From Paraburkholderia madseniana (GTDB lineage Bacteria; Pseudomonadota; Gammaproteobacteria; Burkholderiales; Burkholderiaceae), in the NCBI RefSeq assembly GCF_009690905.1, contig NZ_VOSW01000006.1, positions 41,972-105,971 of the forward strand: 64,000 nt of DNA, written 5' to 3'. Of this stretch, positions 17,295-28,206 are shown one piece after another. The notes under the pieces were generated by a model that did no database searches, was not told the origin of the DNA, and was given only the letters and a program-made list of their open reading frames with translations. Positions within the stretch are counted from its first letter, which is position 1. Each line of letters opens with the position of its first letter. Both the position numbers and the translations under genes were made by a program.

Positions 17295-18707
17295 ATGAAC
17301 AGCGGGCAAGGCAGCGGCGCGGCCGCACACGTGATCCTGCACATCGGCGCGGGATCGTTTCATCGCGCGCATCAGGCGTGGTATCTCCATCGGTTGAACG
17401 AGGCGAAGGTGGCGGGCGAGCCGCACTGGTCGCTGACAGTCGGCAATATCCGCAGCGACATGAACGCGGTGCTCGAGGCGCTCGCCGCGCAAAGCGGCGT
17501 CTATACGCTCGAGACCGTCACGCCGCAGGGCGAGCGCGCGTACGAGACAATTCGTTCGATCGAGCGCGTGGTGCCGTGGACCGAGAGTCTCGATGCGTTG
17601 ATCGAAGCGGGCGCCGATCCGGCCTGCAAGATCATTGCGTTCACGGTCACCGAAGGCGGCTATTACCTCGACGAACACGACGAACTCGACACGGCCAATG
17701 CCGATCTTGCCGCTGACCTGAAAGGCGGCCACACCACGATTTACGGCGCGCTAGCGGCGATTCTCGACGCACGCATGAAGCGCGGCGCCGGCCCGGTCAC
17801 TCTGCAGACCTGCGATAACCTGCGCAGCAACGGCGAGCGTTTTCATGCGGGCATGAGCGAGTTTCTCGAACGGCGCGGCGCGGAGGACCTGGCGCAATGG
17901 TTCGACGACAACACCGCGTGCCCGAGTTCGATGGTCGACCGCATCACGCCGCGCCCGACGCCCGACGTGCGCGAACGCGTCAAAGCCGCTACCGGCGTCG
18001 ACGATACCTGCCCGGTGATGGGCGAATCCTTCATCCAATGGGTGATCGAAGACCGCTTCATCGCCGGACGCCCCGCGTGGGAAAAGGTCGGCGCTGAACT
18101 GGTCGACTCGGTGCTGCCGTACGAGGAAGCGAAGATCCGCATTCTCAACGCGACGCATAGCTGCATTGCGTGGGCAGGCACGCTGGTCGGACTGACCTAC
18201 ATCCACGAAGGGACGCTCGACCCGGACATCAACAAATTCGCCTTCGACTATGTGACCGAAGACGTGATTCCGTGCCTCACGCCAAGCCCGCTCGATCTCG
18301 AACGCTATCGCGACGTGGTGCTCGAACGCTTCGGCAATCCCTACATCCAGGACACCAACCAGCGCGTCGCGGCCGATGGCTTTTCAAAGCTGCCCGGCTT
18401 TATTGCGCCGACGCTCGCCGAATGCTTCGAACGTGGCGTCACGCCTTCGGCGACGGCGATGTTGCCGGCGCTGTTCTTCCGCTTCCTTGAGCGCTGGAAC
18501 GCCGGCACGCTGCCGTATGTGTATCAGGATGGCGTGATGGACGAACGCATCGCCCGCGGCTTCTTTAGCGCGCCCGATCCGTTGCAGGCATTCGCCGCTG
18601 ACCGCCTGCTCTGGGGCAGCATGGCGCAGACGCCGGAATTGGAATCGGCGTTGGCGGGCGCGTTGGCGCGAGTCGACGTATGGCTGGCCAAACGCGGCGC
18701 GGCCTGA
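17295..18707 (+). CDS. dalD: Mannitol dehydrogenase family, D-arabinitol 4-dehydrogenase-like
   Basis: This 470-residue long-chain polyol dehydrogenase oxidises a sugar alcohol to a ketose with NAD. The N-terminal nucleotide-binding signature [19 protein letters not shown] is strongly DalD-like. The catalytic region [10 protein letters not shown] carries the family lysine and the N...H pair. A xylulokinase gene follows directly, which fits D-arabitol to D-xylulose to D-xylulose 5-phosphate. Mannitol 2-dehydrogenase activity is the alternative. AGGAG precedes the ATG by about 6 bases. Confidence 0.85.
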   Translation: MNSGQGSGAAAHVILHIGAGSFHRAHQAWYLHRLNEAKVAGEPHWSLTVGNIRSDMNAVLEALAAQSGVYTLETVTPQGERAYETIRSIERVVPWTESLDALIEAGADPACKIIAFTVTEGGYYLDEHDELDTANADLAADLKGGHTTIYGALAAILDARMKRGAGPVTLQTCDNLRSNGERFHAGMSEFLERRGAEDLAQWFDDNTACPSSMVDRITPRPTPDVRERVKAATGVDDTCPVMGESFIQWVIEDRFIAGRPAWEKVGAELVDSVLPYEEAKIRILNATHSCIAWAGTLVGLTYIHEGTLDPDINKFAFDYVTEDVIPCLTPSPLDLERYRDVVLERFGNPYIQDTNQRVAADGFSKLPGFIAPTLAECFERGVTPSATAMLPALFFRFLERWNAGTLPYVYQDGVMDERIARGFFSAPDPLQAFAADRLLWGSMAQTPELESALAGALARVDVWLAKRGAA

Positions 18708-18820
18708 CCTGCGCTGTATCGAACCACGCGAAACACGCCGGTGCCAGGCTCAATGCGCATGGCACCGCGCGCCATGTGCGGCTAAAGTAGCGCATTCCTA
18801 ACGACGAAGGTTTCGCGCCC

Positions 18821-20302
18821 ATGTATCTCGGCATCGACCTCGGCACGTCCGAAGTGAAAGTCCTGCTGCTCGCCTCCGATGGACGCGTGATCGGCACCGC
18901 AGGCTCGCCCTTTACCGTTTCGCGTCCGCATCAGCGCTGGGCCGAACAGAATCCCGAAGATTGGTGGGCCGGTACGCGCGCGGCGCTGGCCGCGTTGCGC
19001 GCCAAACATCCGGACGAGTTCGCGCAGATTCGCGGCATCGGCCTCTCGGGGCAGATGCACGGGGCCGTGCTGCTGGATGCGCAAGACCGCGTATTGCGGC
19101 CCGCGATCCTGTGGAACGACATGCGCAGCGACAAGGAGTGCGCGGAACTGACCGAGCGCGCGCCGGAGTTGCACACCGTGGCAGGCAATCTCGCGATGCC
19201 CGGATTCACCGCGCCGAAGCTGCTATGGGTGGCGCACCACGAACCGGAAATCTTCGCGCAGACCGCCTGCGTGCTGCTGCCAAAGGACTACCTGCGCCTG
19301 CAACTGACCGGCGGCAAGGTGTCCGATCCATCGGATGCAGCGGGCACGCTGTGGCTCGACGTCGCCAAACGCGACTGGTCCGATTCGCTGCTCGCCGCCT
19401 GCAACATGACGCGCGCTCAGATGCCGGCCTTGTGCGAAGGCAGCGAGCCGTCCGGCACCCTGCTTCCCGCAGTGGCGCGCGAGTTCGGTTTGAGCGACGG
19501 CGTGATCGTCGCGGCCGGCGGTGGTGACAATGCCACGAGCGCGATCGGCATCGGCGCGACGCAACCGGGCGACGGCTTCGTCTCGCTCGGCACCTCAGGT
19601 GTGTTGTGCGTGGTCGGCGACAGCTTCCGGCCGAATCCCGCTTCCGCGGTGCACGCGTTCTGCCATGCGATTCCGGATCGCTGGCATCAGATGAGCGTGG
19701 TGTTGTCGGCGGCAAGCTGTTTGCGCTGGGTCTGCAAGCTCACCTCCACCGACGAGCCGACCCTGCTCGCCGAAATCGAGGCGCTCCCAGCGGAAGCGTT
19801 GACCACTGCCCCGCTCTTTCTGCCCTATCTGTCCGGTGAACGCACGCCGCACAACGACCCGTATGCACAGGGCGTGTTCTTCGGCATGAATCACGCGACC
19901 GATCGCGCCTTGCTCGGCTACGCGGTGCTCGAAGGCGTGACGCTCGCGCTCACCGACGGCCTCGACGCGTTGCGCGCGGCGGGCACCGAAGCGAAGGCGT
20001 TGTCCCTGCTTGGCGGCGGTGCGCGCAGCGACTACTGGGCACAACTGCTCGCCGACGCGCTCGACACCGCCACCCGCAAGCACGGCGGCGGCGAAACCGG
20101 CGCGGCGCTCGGCGCGGCCCGCCTCGGCTGGCTGGCCGCAGGCGGCGACCCGGCCAAGGTGCTGACCAAGCCGCCGATCGAAAAGGAGTTCACGCCGAAC
20201 CCGCGACGGCACGCCGAACTGCGCACCCGGCTTGAAGCGTATCGCGCGCTCTACCGCCACGTGCGGCCGCTGTTCGACCCCGCGCGGCAACCGCTCGCCT
20301 GA
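18821..20302 (+). CDS. xylB: Xylulokinase
   Basis: This 493-residue FGGY kinase phosphorylates D-xylulose to xylulose 5-phosphate, which enters the pentose phosphate pathway. Features are YLGIDLGTSEVKVLLL at the N-terminus, the xylulokinase-typical GLSGQMHGAVLLD, the second motif GTSGVLCVVGD, and LLGGGARSDYWAQLLADAL near the C-terminus. Its length is normal. It lies 113 bases after dalD and ahead of a SorC-type regulator, forming a compact pentitol catabolic unit on the plus strand. Confidence 0.92.
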   Translation: MYLGIDLGTSEVKVLLLASDGRVIGTAGSPFTVSRPHQRWAEQNPEDWWAGTRAALAALRAKHPDEFAQIRGIGLSGQMHGAVLLDAQDRVLRPAILWNDMRSDKECAELTERAPELHTVAGNLAMPGFTAPKLLWVAHHEPEIFAQTACVLLPKDYLRLQLTGGKVSDPSDAAGTLWLDVAKRDWSDSLLAACNMTRAQMPALCEGSEPSGTLLPAVAREFGLSDGVIVAAGGGDNATSAIGIGATQPGDGFVSLGTSGVLCVVGDSFRPNPASAVHAFCHAIPDRWHQMSVVLSAASCLRWVCKLTSTDEPTLLAEIEALPAEALTTAPLFLPYLSGERTPHNDPYAQGVFFGMNHATDRALLGYAVLEGVTLALTDGLDALRAAGTEAKALSLLGGGARSDYWAQLLADALDTATRKHGGGETGAALGAARLGWLAAGGDPAKVLTKPPIEKEFTPNPRRHAELRTRLEAYRALYRHVRPLFDPARQPLA

Positions 20303-20316
20303 CCGGCAAAGCACAG

Positions 20317-20344
20317 CCGGTTCCCGTTGAGACGCGGGAACCGG
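20317..20344 (+). terminator. Hairpin after xylulokinase gene, no U-run
   Basis: A perfect 10-bp stem pairs 20317-20326 with 20335-20344. It lies 14 bases after the xylulokinase stop and before the regulator start. There is no T-run after it, so it may be a weak or Rho-aided terminator, or an mRNA-stabilising hairpin. Its loop contains an in-frame TTG of the next gene, an argument against using that codon as the start. Confidence 0.45.
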
Positions 20345-20380
20345 CTGCTATCATCGGCGCACTTCAAGCGAACCGTCACC

Positions 20381-21334
20381 GTGCCCAAGTCCACAGAAAA
20401 ATTAGACCTTGCTACCCGCGCCGCGTGGCTTTACTACGTCGCAGGCAACACCCAGAACGAAATCGCCGAGAAGCTGCAGGTGTCGCGCCCGGTCGCGCAG
20501 CGGCTGGTCGCCTTCGCGGTCGAAAAGAACCTGATTCGCGTACGCGTCGATCACAAACTGGCCGATTGCCTCGCGCTCGCCGATCAACTCTCGAAGCGCT
20601 ACGGCCTGAGCATGTGCGAAGTCGTACCGATCGACAGCGATACGTCGGAAGAAGTCGACCGCAAGCTGGCGGTGGCCGGCGCGCAAGTCATGGAACGCTA
20701 TCTTGGCGAAGAAAAGCCGATGGTGGTCGCCGTGAGCAGCGGCCGTACGCTGAAGGCCGCAGTCGATCAGATCGCCCAACTGGAGCGTCCGCAGCACCGC
20801 CTGGTATCGATGGTCGGGGCGATCGCCTCGGACGGCTCCTCGAACCGCTACGACGTCGCGCTGCACATTTCGGAGAAGACCGGCGGCAAGCATTTTCTGC
20901 TGCCCGCGCCGTTGCTCGCCGATAGCGAAGCCGAACGCGCACAGTGGTGCAATCACCGGCTGTACCGGATCGTCGAATCGCTGTCGGCGCAAGCGGATGT
21001 CGCGTTCGTCGGCATCGGCAATATCGGGCCGAAATGCCCGTTGCACGAAGACGGCTTTATCACGTCCGCGGAAGTAAAAGAGTTGATGCAGAACGGTGCG
21101 GTGGCCGAAATGCTCGGCCTGCCGATCGATGCAGCCGGCGCGCACGTCGAATCGCCGACCGGCCGGCGCGTCACCAGCATCGCGCTCGACTCGCCACCGC
21201 GGCGCCCCACCATCGGCTTTGCCGGCGGCGAGCGCAAGCGCGAAGCGCTGATCGCGGTGCTTAAAGGCGGCTGGCTGTCGGGACTGGTGACCGACGAGTT
21301 GTGCGCACGCGCGGCGCTCGAAGCGGCGGCTTAA
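20381..21334 (+). CDS. SorC/DeoR-type sugar-binding transcriptional regulator
   Basis: This 317-residue regulator has an N-terminal helix-turn-helix (NTQNEIAEKLQVSRPVAQRLV, about residues 22-42) and a SorC-type sugar-phosphate-binding C-terminal domain with VVAVSSGRTLKAAVDQI and VAFVGIGNIGPKCPLHEDGFI. The GTG start at 20381 (MPKSTEKLDLATRAAWLYYV) matches the usual family N-terminus; the frame upstream runs into the hairpin loop. As the third gene after dalD and xylB it probably represses the pentitol locus, including the opposing ABC operon, and is released by a sugar phosphate. Confidence 0.87.
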   Translation: MPKSTEKLDLATRAAWLYYVAGNTQNEIAEKLQVSRPVAQRLVAFAVEKNLIRVRVDHKLADCLALADQLSKRYGLSMCEVVPIDSDTSEEVDRKLAVAGAQVMERYLGEEKPMVVAVSSGRTLKAAVDQIAQLERPQHRLVSMVGAIASDGSSNRYDVALHISEKTGGKHFLLPAPLLADSEAERAQWCNHRLYRIVESLSAQADVAFVGIGNIGPKCPLHEDGFITSAEVKELMQNGAVAEMLGLPIDAAGAHVESPTGRRVTSIALDSPPRRPTIGFAGGERKREALIAVLKGGWLSGLVTDELCARAALEAAA

Positions 21335-21361
21335 AAGGCTTACAGGCGGCACACCGCCGCT

Positions 21362-21658
21362 CTACAACACCGGCAGCCCTTCCGTGATGATGATGCGGTA
21401 CTCGCCGCCCTGCAGGCGCGTCTCGCTGACCGCCTGATACGCTGGGCTGCGATACCACGCGATCGCTTCGTCGTAACTGGGGAACTCGAGGATCAGGATT
21501 TCGTCGATCGGCGGCCCCTCCACCACTTCTTTCCGCCCGTGGCTCGCGAGCACCATGACCGCATGCTTCTCGAAGACTGCGGGCGCGTCCTGTTTGTATT
21601 CTTCCAGTTTGGCGGGGTCGAGCGTTTTCTCGCGTGTGATGACGACGTAGGCGGGCAT
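21362..21658 (-). CDS. DUF1330 family protein
   Basis: This 98-residue protein has the ferredoxin-like alpha/beta-barrel pattern of DUF1330 (EthD/NIPSNAP relatives). It starts MPAYVVITREKTLDPAKLEEY, contains LILEFPSYDEAIAWYRSPAYQ, and ends with an IITEGL strand. These blocks are diagnostic for the family, whose biochemical function is not settled. AGGAAA lies before the ATG. It sits between the converging SorC-type regulator and the polyol ABC operon, and may simply be the last gene of that operon. Confidence 0.85.
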   Translation of the reverse strand: MPAYVVITREKTLDPAKLEEYKQDAPAVFEKHAVMVLASHGRKEVVEGPPIDEILILEFPSYDEAIAWYRSPAYQAVSETRLQGGEYRIIITEGLPVL

Positions 21659-21730
21659 GAACGTTTCCTGAGCGTGAATAAACGTGACCGGACGGAAAGC
21701 GGCGCGCCCGCCGCTTTCCCAATCACATAC

Positions 21731-22840
<1,110 letters not shown>

Positions 22841-22998
22841 GATGTGTCTCCGTGTGTTGCTGTGTGTTGCTAACGATGCTTCAGCTGCGTTCGGTTGCCC
22901 AGGTTGCTTGCGTTGCTTCAGCAACTGCGTTGATTCGCTTCTCTATATGCTGTTCAAGTCCTGCTCATTCGCCGCTCATTTGCTTTGACCTGCGGCCC

Positions 22999-23700
22999 TT
23001 ACGGTATCGCTGCCGTCGCGCTCAGCGTCCATTGCGCGACCAGGTCCGGCAACTGCAGCATGTCGTCGAACACAGTACGCGCACCCGCCGCATGCAACGC
23101 GTCGATCTGCGCGTCACTCGCATGACCGCCGCCGATAAAGCCCAGCACCGTCATGCCCGCCGCCGTTGCCGCCGTCACGCCCGTCACGCTGTCTTCCACC
23201 ACGAGGCAGGCGGACGGCGCGAGGCCGAGACCAAGCGCGGCAGCGAGATAGACATCGGGCGCGGGCTTCGGATTCGGCACCGCATCGGCGCAAAAGAGCC
23301 GGTCGCCGAAGAACTTCACGAGGCCCGTGCGCGCCAGCACGTTCTCCACATACGGCCGGAAACTGTTGCTCGCACATGCCTTGGTGAGCGGCACCTGCGC
23401 GAGCGCGGACTCGATGCCAACGACCGCCGACGCCTGCATCGCCGCCGCTTCCACCGCCTGGCGGATCGACTCGATATCCTCGACGCTCAGGCTCTTGCCA
23501 AGTTGCGCCGCCGTGCCCTGCAGCACCTTTTCGATGCGCAAGCCGAGCAGCGGCAACACCACCGGCTCGACATCGGCATCGGGCCAGCGCGCCTCGAGTT
23601 CGTGCACCAGCATGCTCGCCGCCACGGCTTCGCTGTCGATCAGCACGCCGTCGCAATCGCAGATCAGCGCGAAATGACCTACCGTCGCACCTGCGGTCAT
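22999..23700 (-). CDS. HAD-superfamily sugar phosphatase / beta-phosphoglucomutase-like
   Basis: This 233-residue haloacid dehalogenase hydrolase has the nucleophile motif I CDCDGVLIDSE (first Asp nucleophile, second acid/base), motif II near ACASNSF, motif III lysine in NPKPAPDVYL, and motif IV VVEDSVTGV. The cap domain between motifs I and II is of the phosphoglucomutase subclass. Its start overlaps the stop of the upstream permease (ATGA). Such enzymes occur in sorbitol/mannitol operons and may remove inhibitory sugar phosphates; substrate unknown. Confidence 0.87.
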   Translation of the reverse strand: MTAGATVGHFALICDCDGVLIDSEAVAASMLVHELEARWPDADVEPVVLPLLGLRIEKVLQGTAAQLGKSLSVEDIESIRQAVEAAAMQASAVVGIESALAQVPLTKACASNSFRPYVENVLARTGLVKFFGDRLFCADAVPNPKPAPDVYLAAALGLGLAPSACLVVEDSVTGVTAATAAGMTVLGFIGGGHASDAQIDALHAAGARTVFDDMLQLPDLVAQWTLSATAAIP

Positions 23701-24572
23701 TTGACCGCCCCAAAAGTAAGACCGCGCACCAGTTGCTTCTGCGACAGCCAGCCGACAATCAGGATCGGCGCAACCGCAAGCAGTGAAGCAGCGGAGAGCT
23801 TGGCCCAGAACAAGCCTTCAGGACTCGAATACGACGCAATGAACACAGTCAGCGGCGCGGCGTTCGAACTCGACAGGTTGATGCTCCAGAACGCTTCGTT
23901 CCACGACAGGATTACCAGCAGCAACGCGGTGGAGGCAAGCCCCGGCAGCGACATCGGCATCAGCAGATAGACGATTTCCTGCCACGTTGCCGCGCCGTCG
24001 ATCCGGCCTGCTTCGAGAATGTCGCGCGGAATTTCGGCGAAGTACGTGAACGACATCCACACCGCAATCGGCAGATTGATCAGCGTGTAGACAATCACCA
24101 GACCGGACACCGAATCGAGCAGACCACTGTTCTTCCACAACAGATAGATCGGCACCAGCACGCCAACCGACGGCATCATCTTGGTCGACAACATCCACAG
24201 CAGGACTTTCTGCGTGCGGCGCGTCGGAAAGAAGGCCATCGCGTACGCGGCCGGCACGGCGAGAATCAGGCACAGCAGCGTGACGCCCGCCGAGATCAGG
24301 ATTGAATTCCACGCGAACGAAAAGTAGTTGCTGCGCGCGAACACCTCGCGGAAGCTATCGAGCGTCGGGATGAAAAACAACGACGACGAATACGCCTGCT
24401 GCTCCGTCTTGAACGCGGTGATCGTCATCCAGAAGATCGGGAAAAACAGCAGCAACGCGACGAGCCAGGCGATCACGCCAGGAAGGCCGCGGCGAATTGC
24501 GGCGAACGGCGACTTGGCCGGCACGGTCATCGGCGCCGTGCCCGACGCAGAGGTAGAGGCAACGTGGCTCAT
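23697..24572 (-). CDS. Polyol ABC transporter permease (MalG type)
   Basis: This 291-residue inner-membrane protein has six likely helices and the EAA loop DILEAGRIDGAATWQEIVYLL, where the permease contacts the ATPase. The N-terminus starts with a short Ser/Thr-rich tail. It overlaps its upstream partner permease by 4 bases and the downstream HAD gene by 4. It forms the heterodimeric channel of the mannitol/sorbitol-like importer. Confidence 0.92.
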   Translation of the reverse strand: MSHVASTSASGTAPMTVPAKSPFAAIRRGLPGVIAWLVALLLFFPIFWMTITAFKTEQQAYSSSLFFIPTLDSFREVFARSNYFSFAWNSILISAGVTLLCLILAVPAAYAMAFFPTRRTQKVLLWMLSTKMMPSVGVLVPIYLLWKNSGLLDSVSGLVIVYTLINLPIAVWMSFTYFAEIPRDILEAGRIDGAATWQEIVYLLMPMSLPGLASTALLLVILSWNEAFWSINLSSSNAAPLTVFIASYSSPEGLFWAKLSAASLLAVAPILIVGWLSQKQLVRGLTFGAVK

Positions 24573-25504
24573 TTTTCGTACTCCCCTTTCAGGTTCTTCG
24601 CGAGCATCCGCACAAGGAAGAACGACACGATGTTAGCCAGCACGACAGCCAGAATGCCGCCCGCCGAAGCGAGACCGACGTCGAACTGTTGCAGGCCCAG
24701 CGAATAGATCAGGTACGACAGATTGGTGGTCGCGGTGCCCGGACCGCCGCCCGTGGTCGTATAGATTTCGGCGAAGATCGACAGCAGGAAAATCGTCTCC
24801 ATCATCACCACCACCGCGATCGCCCGTTTCAGGTGAGGCAGCGTGATGTAGAAGAACATCGAGAACGGACCCGCACCGTCGATACGCGCCGCTTCCTTCT
24901 GCTCCTGATCGAGCGACTGGATCGCGGTGAACAGAATCAGGAACGCGAACGGTAACCACTGCCACGCGACGATCATGATCACGGCCGTGAGCGGGTACTC
25001 GGCGAACCAGTCGATCGGCTGCAGCCCGATCGCGCGCATGCCCTGTGCGATCAGGCCATACACCGGATGCAGGATCATGTTCTTCCAGATCAGCGCGCTG
25101 ACGGTCGGCATCACGAAGAATGGTGCGATCGCCAGTAGCCGCGCGATGCCCTGGCCGTAGAACTTACGGTCGAACAGAATCGCCATCAGCACGCCGCCGA
25201 CCACTGTGATCACCAGCACCGAGATGATCAACTCGAGCGTGTGCCCGATCGACGGTCCGAACGACGGATCGCTGGCGAGATACTTATAGTTGTCGAAACC
25301 GGCGAAGCCTTTCAGATCCGGATTCAGCAGGTTATAGCGCGAGAACGAAAACCAGATCGTCATCGCCAGCGGAATCGCCATCCACAGTACGAGTACTGCG
25401 ACTGAGGGCGTGACGAGCCAACGGGCCGAATTGGCTTTGCGGGTTTCGCGTTCTTTTTCTGTTTGGGGATGGGCATGCATAAGAGGCAGGCGTAAAGGAC
25501 GCAT
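24569..25504 (-). CDS. Polyol ABC transporter permease (MalF type)
   Basis: This 311-residue inner-membrane protein is hydrophobic, with a leading cytoplasmic tail and six helices. The EAA-loop region is QKEAARIDGAGPFSMFFYITL. The ATG at 25504 with an AGGTGG six bases upstream is preferred over the ATG at 25480, which has no ribosome site. It partners the MalG-type permease encoded immediately downstream (ATGA overlap). The substrate is probably a hexitol or pentitol given the neighbours. Confidence 0.92.
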   Translation of the reverse strand: MRPLRLPLMHAHPQTEKERETRKANSARWLVTPSVAVLVLWMAIPLAMTIWFSFSRYNLLNPDLKGFAGFDNYKYLASDPSFGPSIGHTLELIISVLVITVVGGVLMAILFDRKFYGQGIARLLAIAPFFVMPTVSALIWKNMILHPVYGLIAQGMRAIGLQPIDWFAEYPLTAVIMIVAWQWLPFAFLILFTAIQSLDQEQKEAARIDGAGPFSMFFYITLPHLKRAIAVVVMMETIFLLSIFAEIYTTTGGGPGTATTNLSYLIYSLGLQQFDVGLASAGGILAVVLANIVSFFLVRMLAKNLKGEYEK

Positions 25505-25693
25505 GATTGACCACCTGTTCGGTAATGCGCGGGCCGGCGCTTTATCCGCCGTGATGGCTTAAACCGCCTGGCTACCGCGACGCAATGCGATGTCTCAGTG
25601 CCCACGCGGCGGGGACGGCCCGCTGTGCTGCGTGGGCCGGCTGACGGGCGTCAGCCGGCGCGTGCCACGTGACTCATGTGGCTGACTTCCGCT

Positions 25694-27016
25694 TTACTTC
25701 TGATACCCGGCCTGTTGCACGGCGCGATTCGCCGTTGCCTGGCCGGCTGCCAGCGCCTGATCGACCGTCATCTGGCCGGCAATCGCGCCGGAGATGCTCT
25801 GACCGACTACGGTGCCGAACGACTGGAACTCAGGAATGCCGACGAACTGCACACCGGTATACGGCACTGGCTTCAACGTCGGATGATCCGGGTCAGCCGT
25901 TTCGATTGCCTTCAGCACGAAGTCGCCGAACGGTGCAGCCTCCTTGTATTCAGGACGTGCGTAGGTTGAGTGGCGTGTTCCCGGCGGCACTGAGGCCCAG
26001 CCCTCATCCTTCGCGACCAGTTCGATGTACTGCTTCGACGTGGCCCACGCGATGAACTTCTTCGCCGAGTCAGCCTGCTTCGACGACTTCGGAATGGCCA
26101 ACGCCCACGCCCACAGCCAATGCGAACCCTTCGGCGTGACGGCGATCGGCGCCGCCGCGAAGCCCACCTTGTCGGCGATCTGCGACTGCTGCTTGTTGTA
26201 GAGCATGCCGGCCGCCACCGTTGCGTCGATCCACATCGCGCACTTGCCCGAGGACATCAGCGTCAGGTTTTCGTTGAAGCCGTTCGAGCTGGCTCCCGGA
26301 GGACCGTCTTTCTTCAGCAGATCGACGTAGAAGGTGATCGCCTTCTTCCATTCCGGCGACGTCAACTGCGCCTGCCACTTGTCGTCGAACCAGCGGCCGC
26401 CGAAGGTGTTCACCACCGTCGTGCCATAGGCCATGTTCTCGCCCCAGCCGGCCTTGCCGCGCAGGCAGATGCCGTACATGCCGTTAGCTTTGTCGGTGAG
26501 CTTGTCGGCGAATTGCGCGATCTGGTCGTAGGTCGGCTGATCGGGCATCTTCAGGCCCTTCGCCGCGAACAGATCCTTGCGGTAATACGTCATCGAGCTT
26601 TCGACGTAGAACGGCAACGCGTACAACTGGCCGCCGCTCGAGAGGCCGTCGCGAGCCGTCTTCACGACGTCGTTCAGATCGTAATCAGCGGGCAGATTGG
26701 TGAGCGGGGTGAGCCAGCCGCGCTTGCCCCATTGCGGCGTTTCGTACGCACCGATCGTCATCACGTCGAACTGGCCGCTGCCGGTCGTGATGTCGGTGGT
26801 GGCGCGTTGACGCAGCACGTTTTCTTCGAGAATCACCCAGTTGAGCTTGATGTCCGGATTCGCCTGCTCGAAGGCGGGCGAGAGCTTCTTCAGCTCGATC
26901 ATGTCCGGATTGTTCAACGTGGCGATGGTCACCGTGGCCGCCTGAGCGTGCAACGCAAAGCATGCGACAGCGCCGGCACTGACCGCCTTCAGCGCGGATT
27001 TTGTAGCTGGTTTCAT
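25694..27016 (-). CDS. Polyol ABC transporter substrate-binding protein (MalE/SmoE type)
   Basis: This 440-residue periplasmic binding protein starts MKPATKSALKAVSAGAVACF. The signal peptide ends near HAQA and is followed by the mature start ATVTIATLNNPD. Aromatic and Gly-rich blocks typical of the SBP-bac-1 family follow, including SSGKCAMWIDATVAAGML. AAGGAGA lies before the ATG at 27016. It is the ligand-capturing part of the importer; the overall protein looks like the mannitol/sorbitol SmoE/MtlE group. Confidence 0.91.
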   Translation of the reverse strand: MKPATKSALKAVSAGAVACFALHAQAATVTIATLNNPDMIELKKLSPAFEQANPDIKLNWVILEENVLRQRATTDITTGSGQFDVMTIGAYETPQWGKRGWLTPLTNLPADYDLNDVVKTARDGLSSGGQLYALPFYVESSMTYYRKDLFAAKGLKMPDQPTYDQIAQFADKLTDKANGMYGICLRGKAGWGENMAYGTTVVNTFGGRWFDDKWQAQLTSPEWKKAITFYVDLLKKDGPPGASSNGFNENLTLMSSGKCAMWIDATVAAGMLYNKQQSQIADKVGFAAAPIAVTPKGSHWLWAWALAIPKSSKQADSAKKFIAWATSKQYIELVAKDEGWASVPPGTRHSTYARPEYKEAAPFGDFVLKAIETADPDHPTLKPVPYTGVQFVGIPEFQSFGTVVGQSISGAIAGQMTVDQALAAGQATANRAVQQAGYQK

Positions 27017-27113
27017 GTGATGTCTCCTTTCTCGTACGTTATGTGATGCTGCGTTTGTTCTACGAAAATGACGAAGGGTGAAACAGGTTCGGCTCATCCA
27101 CTCTGCGATTCGC

Positions 27114-27896
27114 TCAGCTCATCCAGTTCCCGCCGTCGACGTTCAGGGTTTGCGCGGTGATGTAGTCGGCATCCGCCGACGCGAGAAACAGGGCGGCGCC
27201 GGTCAAATCGTCCGGCACGCCCATACGGCCGAGCGGCACCGCTTCACCGACGAGGCGTTTCTTCTCGCCGAGCGGCCGGTTTTCGTAGCGTGCGAAGAGC
27301 GCGTCGACCTCTTTCCACATCGGTGTATCGACGACGCCCGGCGCAATGCCGTTCACGTTGATCTGGTGCGGCGCGAGGGCGAGCGCTGCGGATTGCGTGT
27401 AGCTGAGTACGGCGGCTTTGGTTGCGCAGTAGTGCGACACCAGCGCCTCGCCGCGCCGCCCGGCTTGCGACGACATATTGATGATCTTGCCGCCGTGGCC
27501 CTGCTCGACCATTTTCCGGGCGACGGTTTGCATCAGGAAGAACATGCCCTTCACGTTGACCGCAAAGAGGCGGTCGAACACTTCCCAGGATTCATCGAGG
27601 ATCGGGCGCATATCGAAGAGCGCCGCGTTGTTGAACAGGATATCGACCTGGCCGAAGCGCTCCAGCGTACTCGCGAGGATGCGTTCGATATCCTCGCGGC
27701 GCGTGACATCGGCGCTGACGGTCAGCACGCGGTCGCCGTAAGCGGCGCGCAAAGCGGCGCCGAAACTGTCCGCCGGCTTGACGTCGACCAGCACGCAACG
27801 CGCGCCTTCGTCCAGATACCGCCGGGCCACGGCTTCACCGATTCCGCTTGCCGCGCCCGTCAGAATGGCCACCTTGTCTTGCAATCGTGCCGCCAC
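27114..27896 (-). CDS. Short-chain polyol dehydrogenase (sorbitol/xylitol dehydrogenase-like)
   Basis: This 260-residue SDR would oxidise a sugar alcohol to a ketose with NAD. It has TGAASGIGEAVA at the cofactor site, NNAA, the catalytic Ser in INMSSQAGRRG, YCATKAA, and the C-terminal NVDGGNWMS seen in sorbitol dehydrogenase SmoS-type enzymes. The GTG start at 27896, with GGAGA six bases upstream, fits the family length; longer in-frame starts do not align. It is the first gene of the minus-strand importer operon, so its substrate is likely the transported polyol. Confidence 0.86.
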   Translation of the reverse strand: MAARLQDKVAILTGAASGIGEAVARRYLDEGARCVLVDVKPADSFGAALRAAYGDRVLTVSADVTRREDIERILASTLERFGQVDILFNNAALFDMRPILDESWEVFDRLFAVNVKGMFFLMQTVARKMVEQGHGGKIINMSSQAGRRGEALVSHYCATKAAVLSYTQSAALALAPHQINVNGIAPGVVDTPMWKEVDALFARYENRPLGEKKRLVGEAVPLGRMGVPDDLTGAALFLASADADYITAQTLNVDGGNWMS

Positions 27897-28140
27897 TGCC
27901 TGTCTCCGGTTCGTTTCGCTTCTTGAGGCGCGGTGAGCGAACGCTCGTTGCGCGAACAATTGCTCTGTTGGTGATCGAATGATCGGATACGGACCGGGTC
28001 ATGTCAAGGCGCTCGACCAGATTTCGATGGTGCAGCGCGGCAGGACCCTCGCACACCCTCTTCCGGCTTCGACCGACACAAATACGAGAAATCGAAGACC
28101 GCCAATCTGCTTTCTGCGCAAGCCGCTGACAAATATTCGA

Positions 28141-28160
28141 GATACGTTATATCATTGCGG
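28141..28160 (+). promoter_or_regulatory. Candidate Zur box / promoter ahead of zur-znuACB
   Basis: The AT-rich stretch GATACGTTATATCATTGCGG, about 50 bases before the zur ATG, has the GTTATATCAT core expected of Zur/Fur-type operators in an otherwise GC-rich gap. It lies where a promoter for zur-znuACB would be. The 310-base gap 27897-28206 separates this operon from the divergent polyol operon; I see nothing else in it. Confidence 0.4.
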
Positions 28161-28206
28161 CCTCGCTTCGCTCCGAAGCTTTGCAGGTTCGTCAGGGAGT
28201 CCGCTG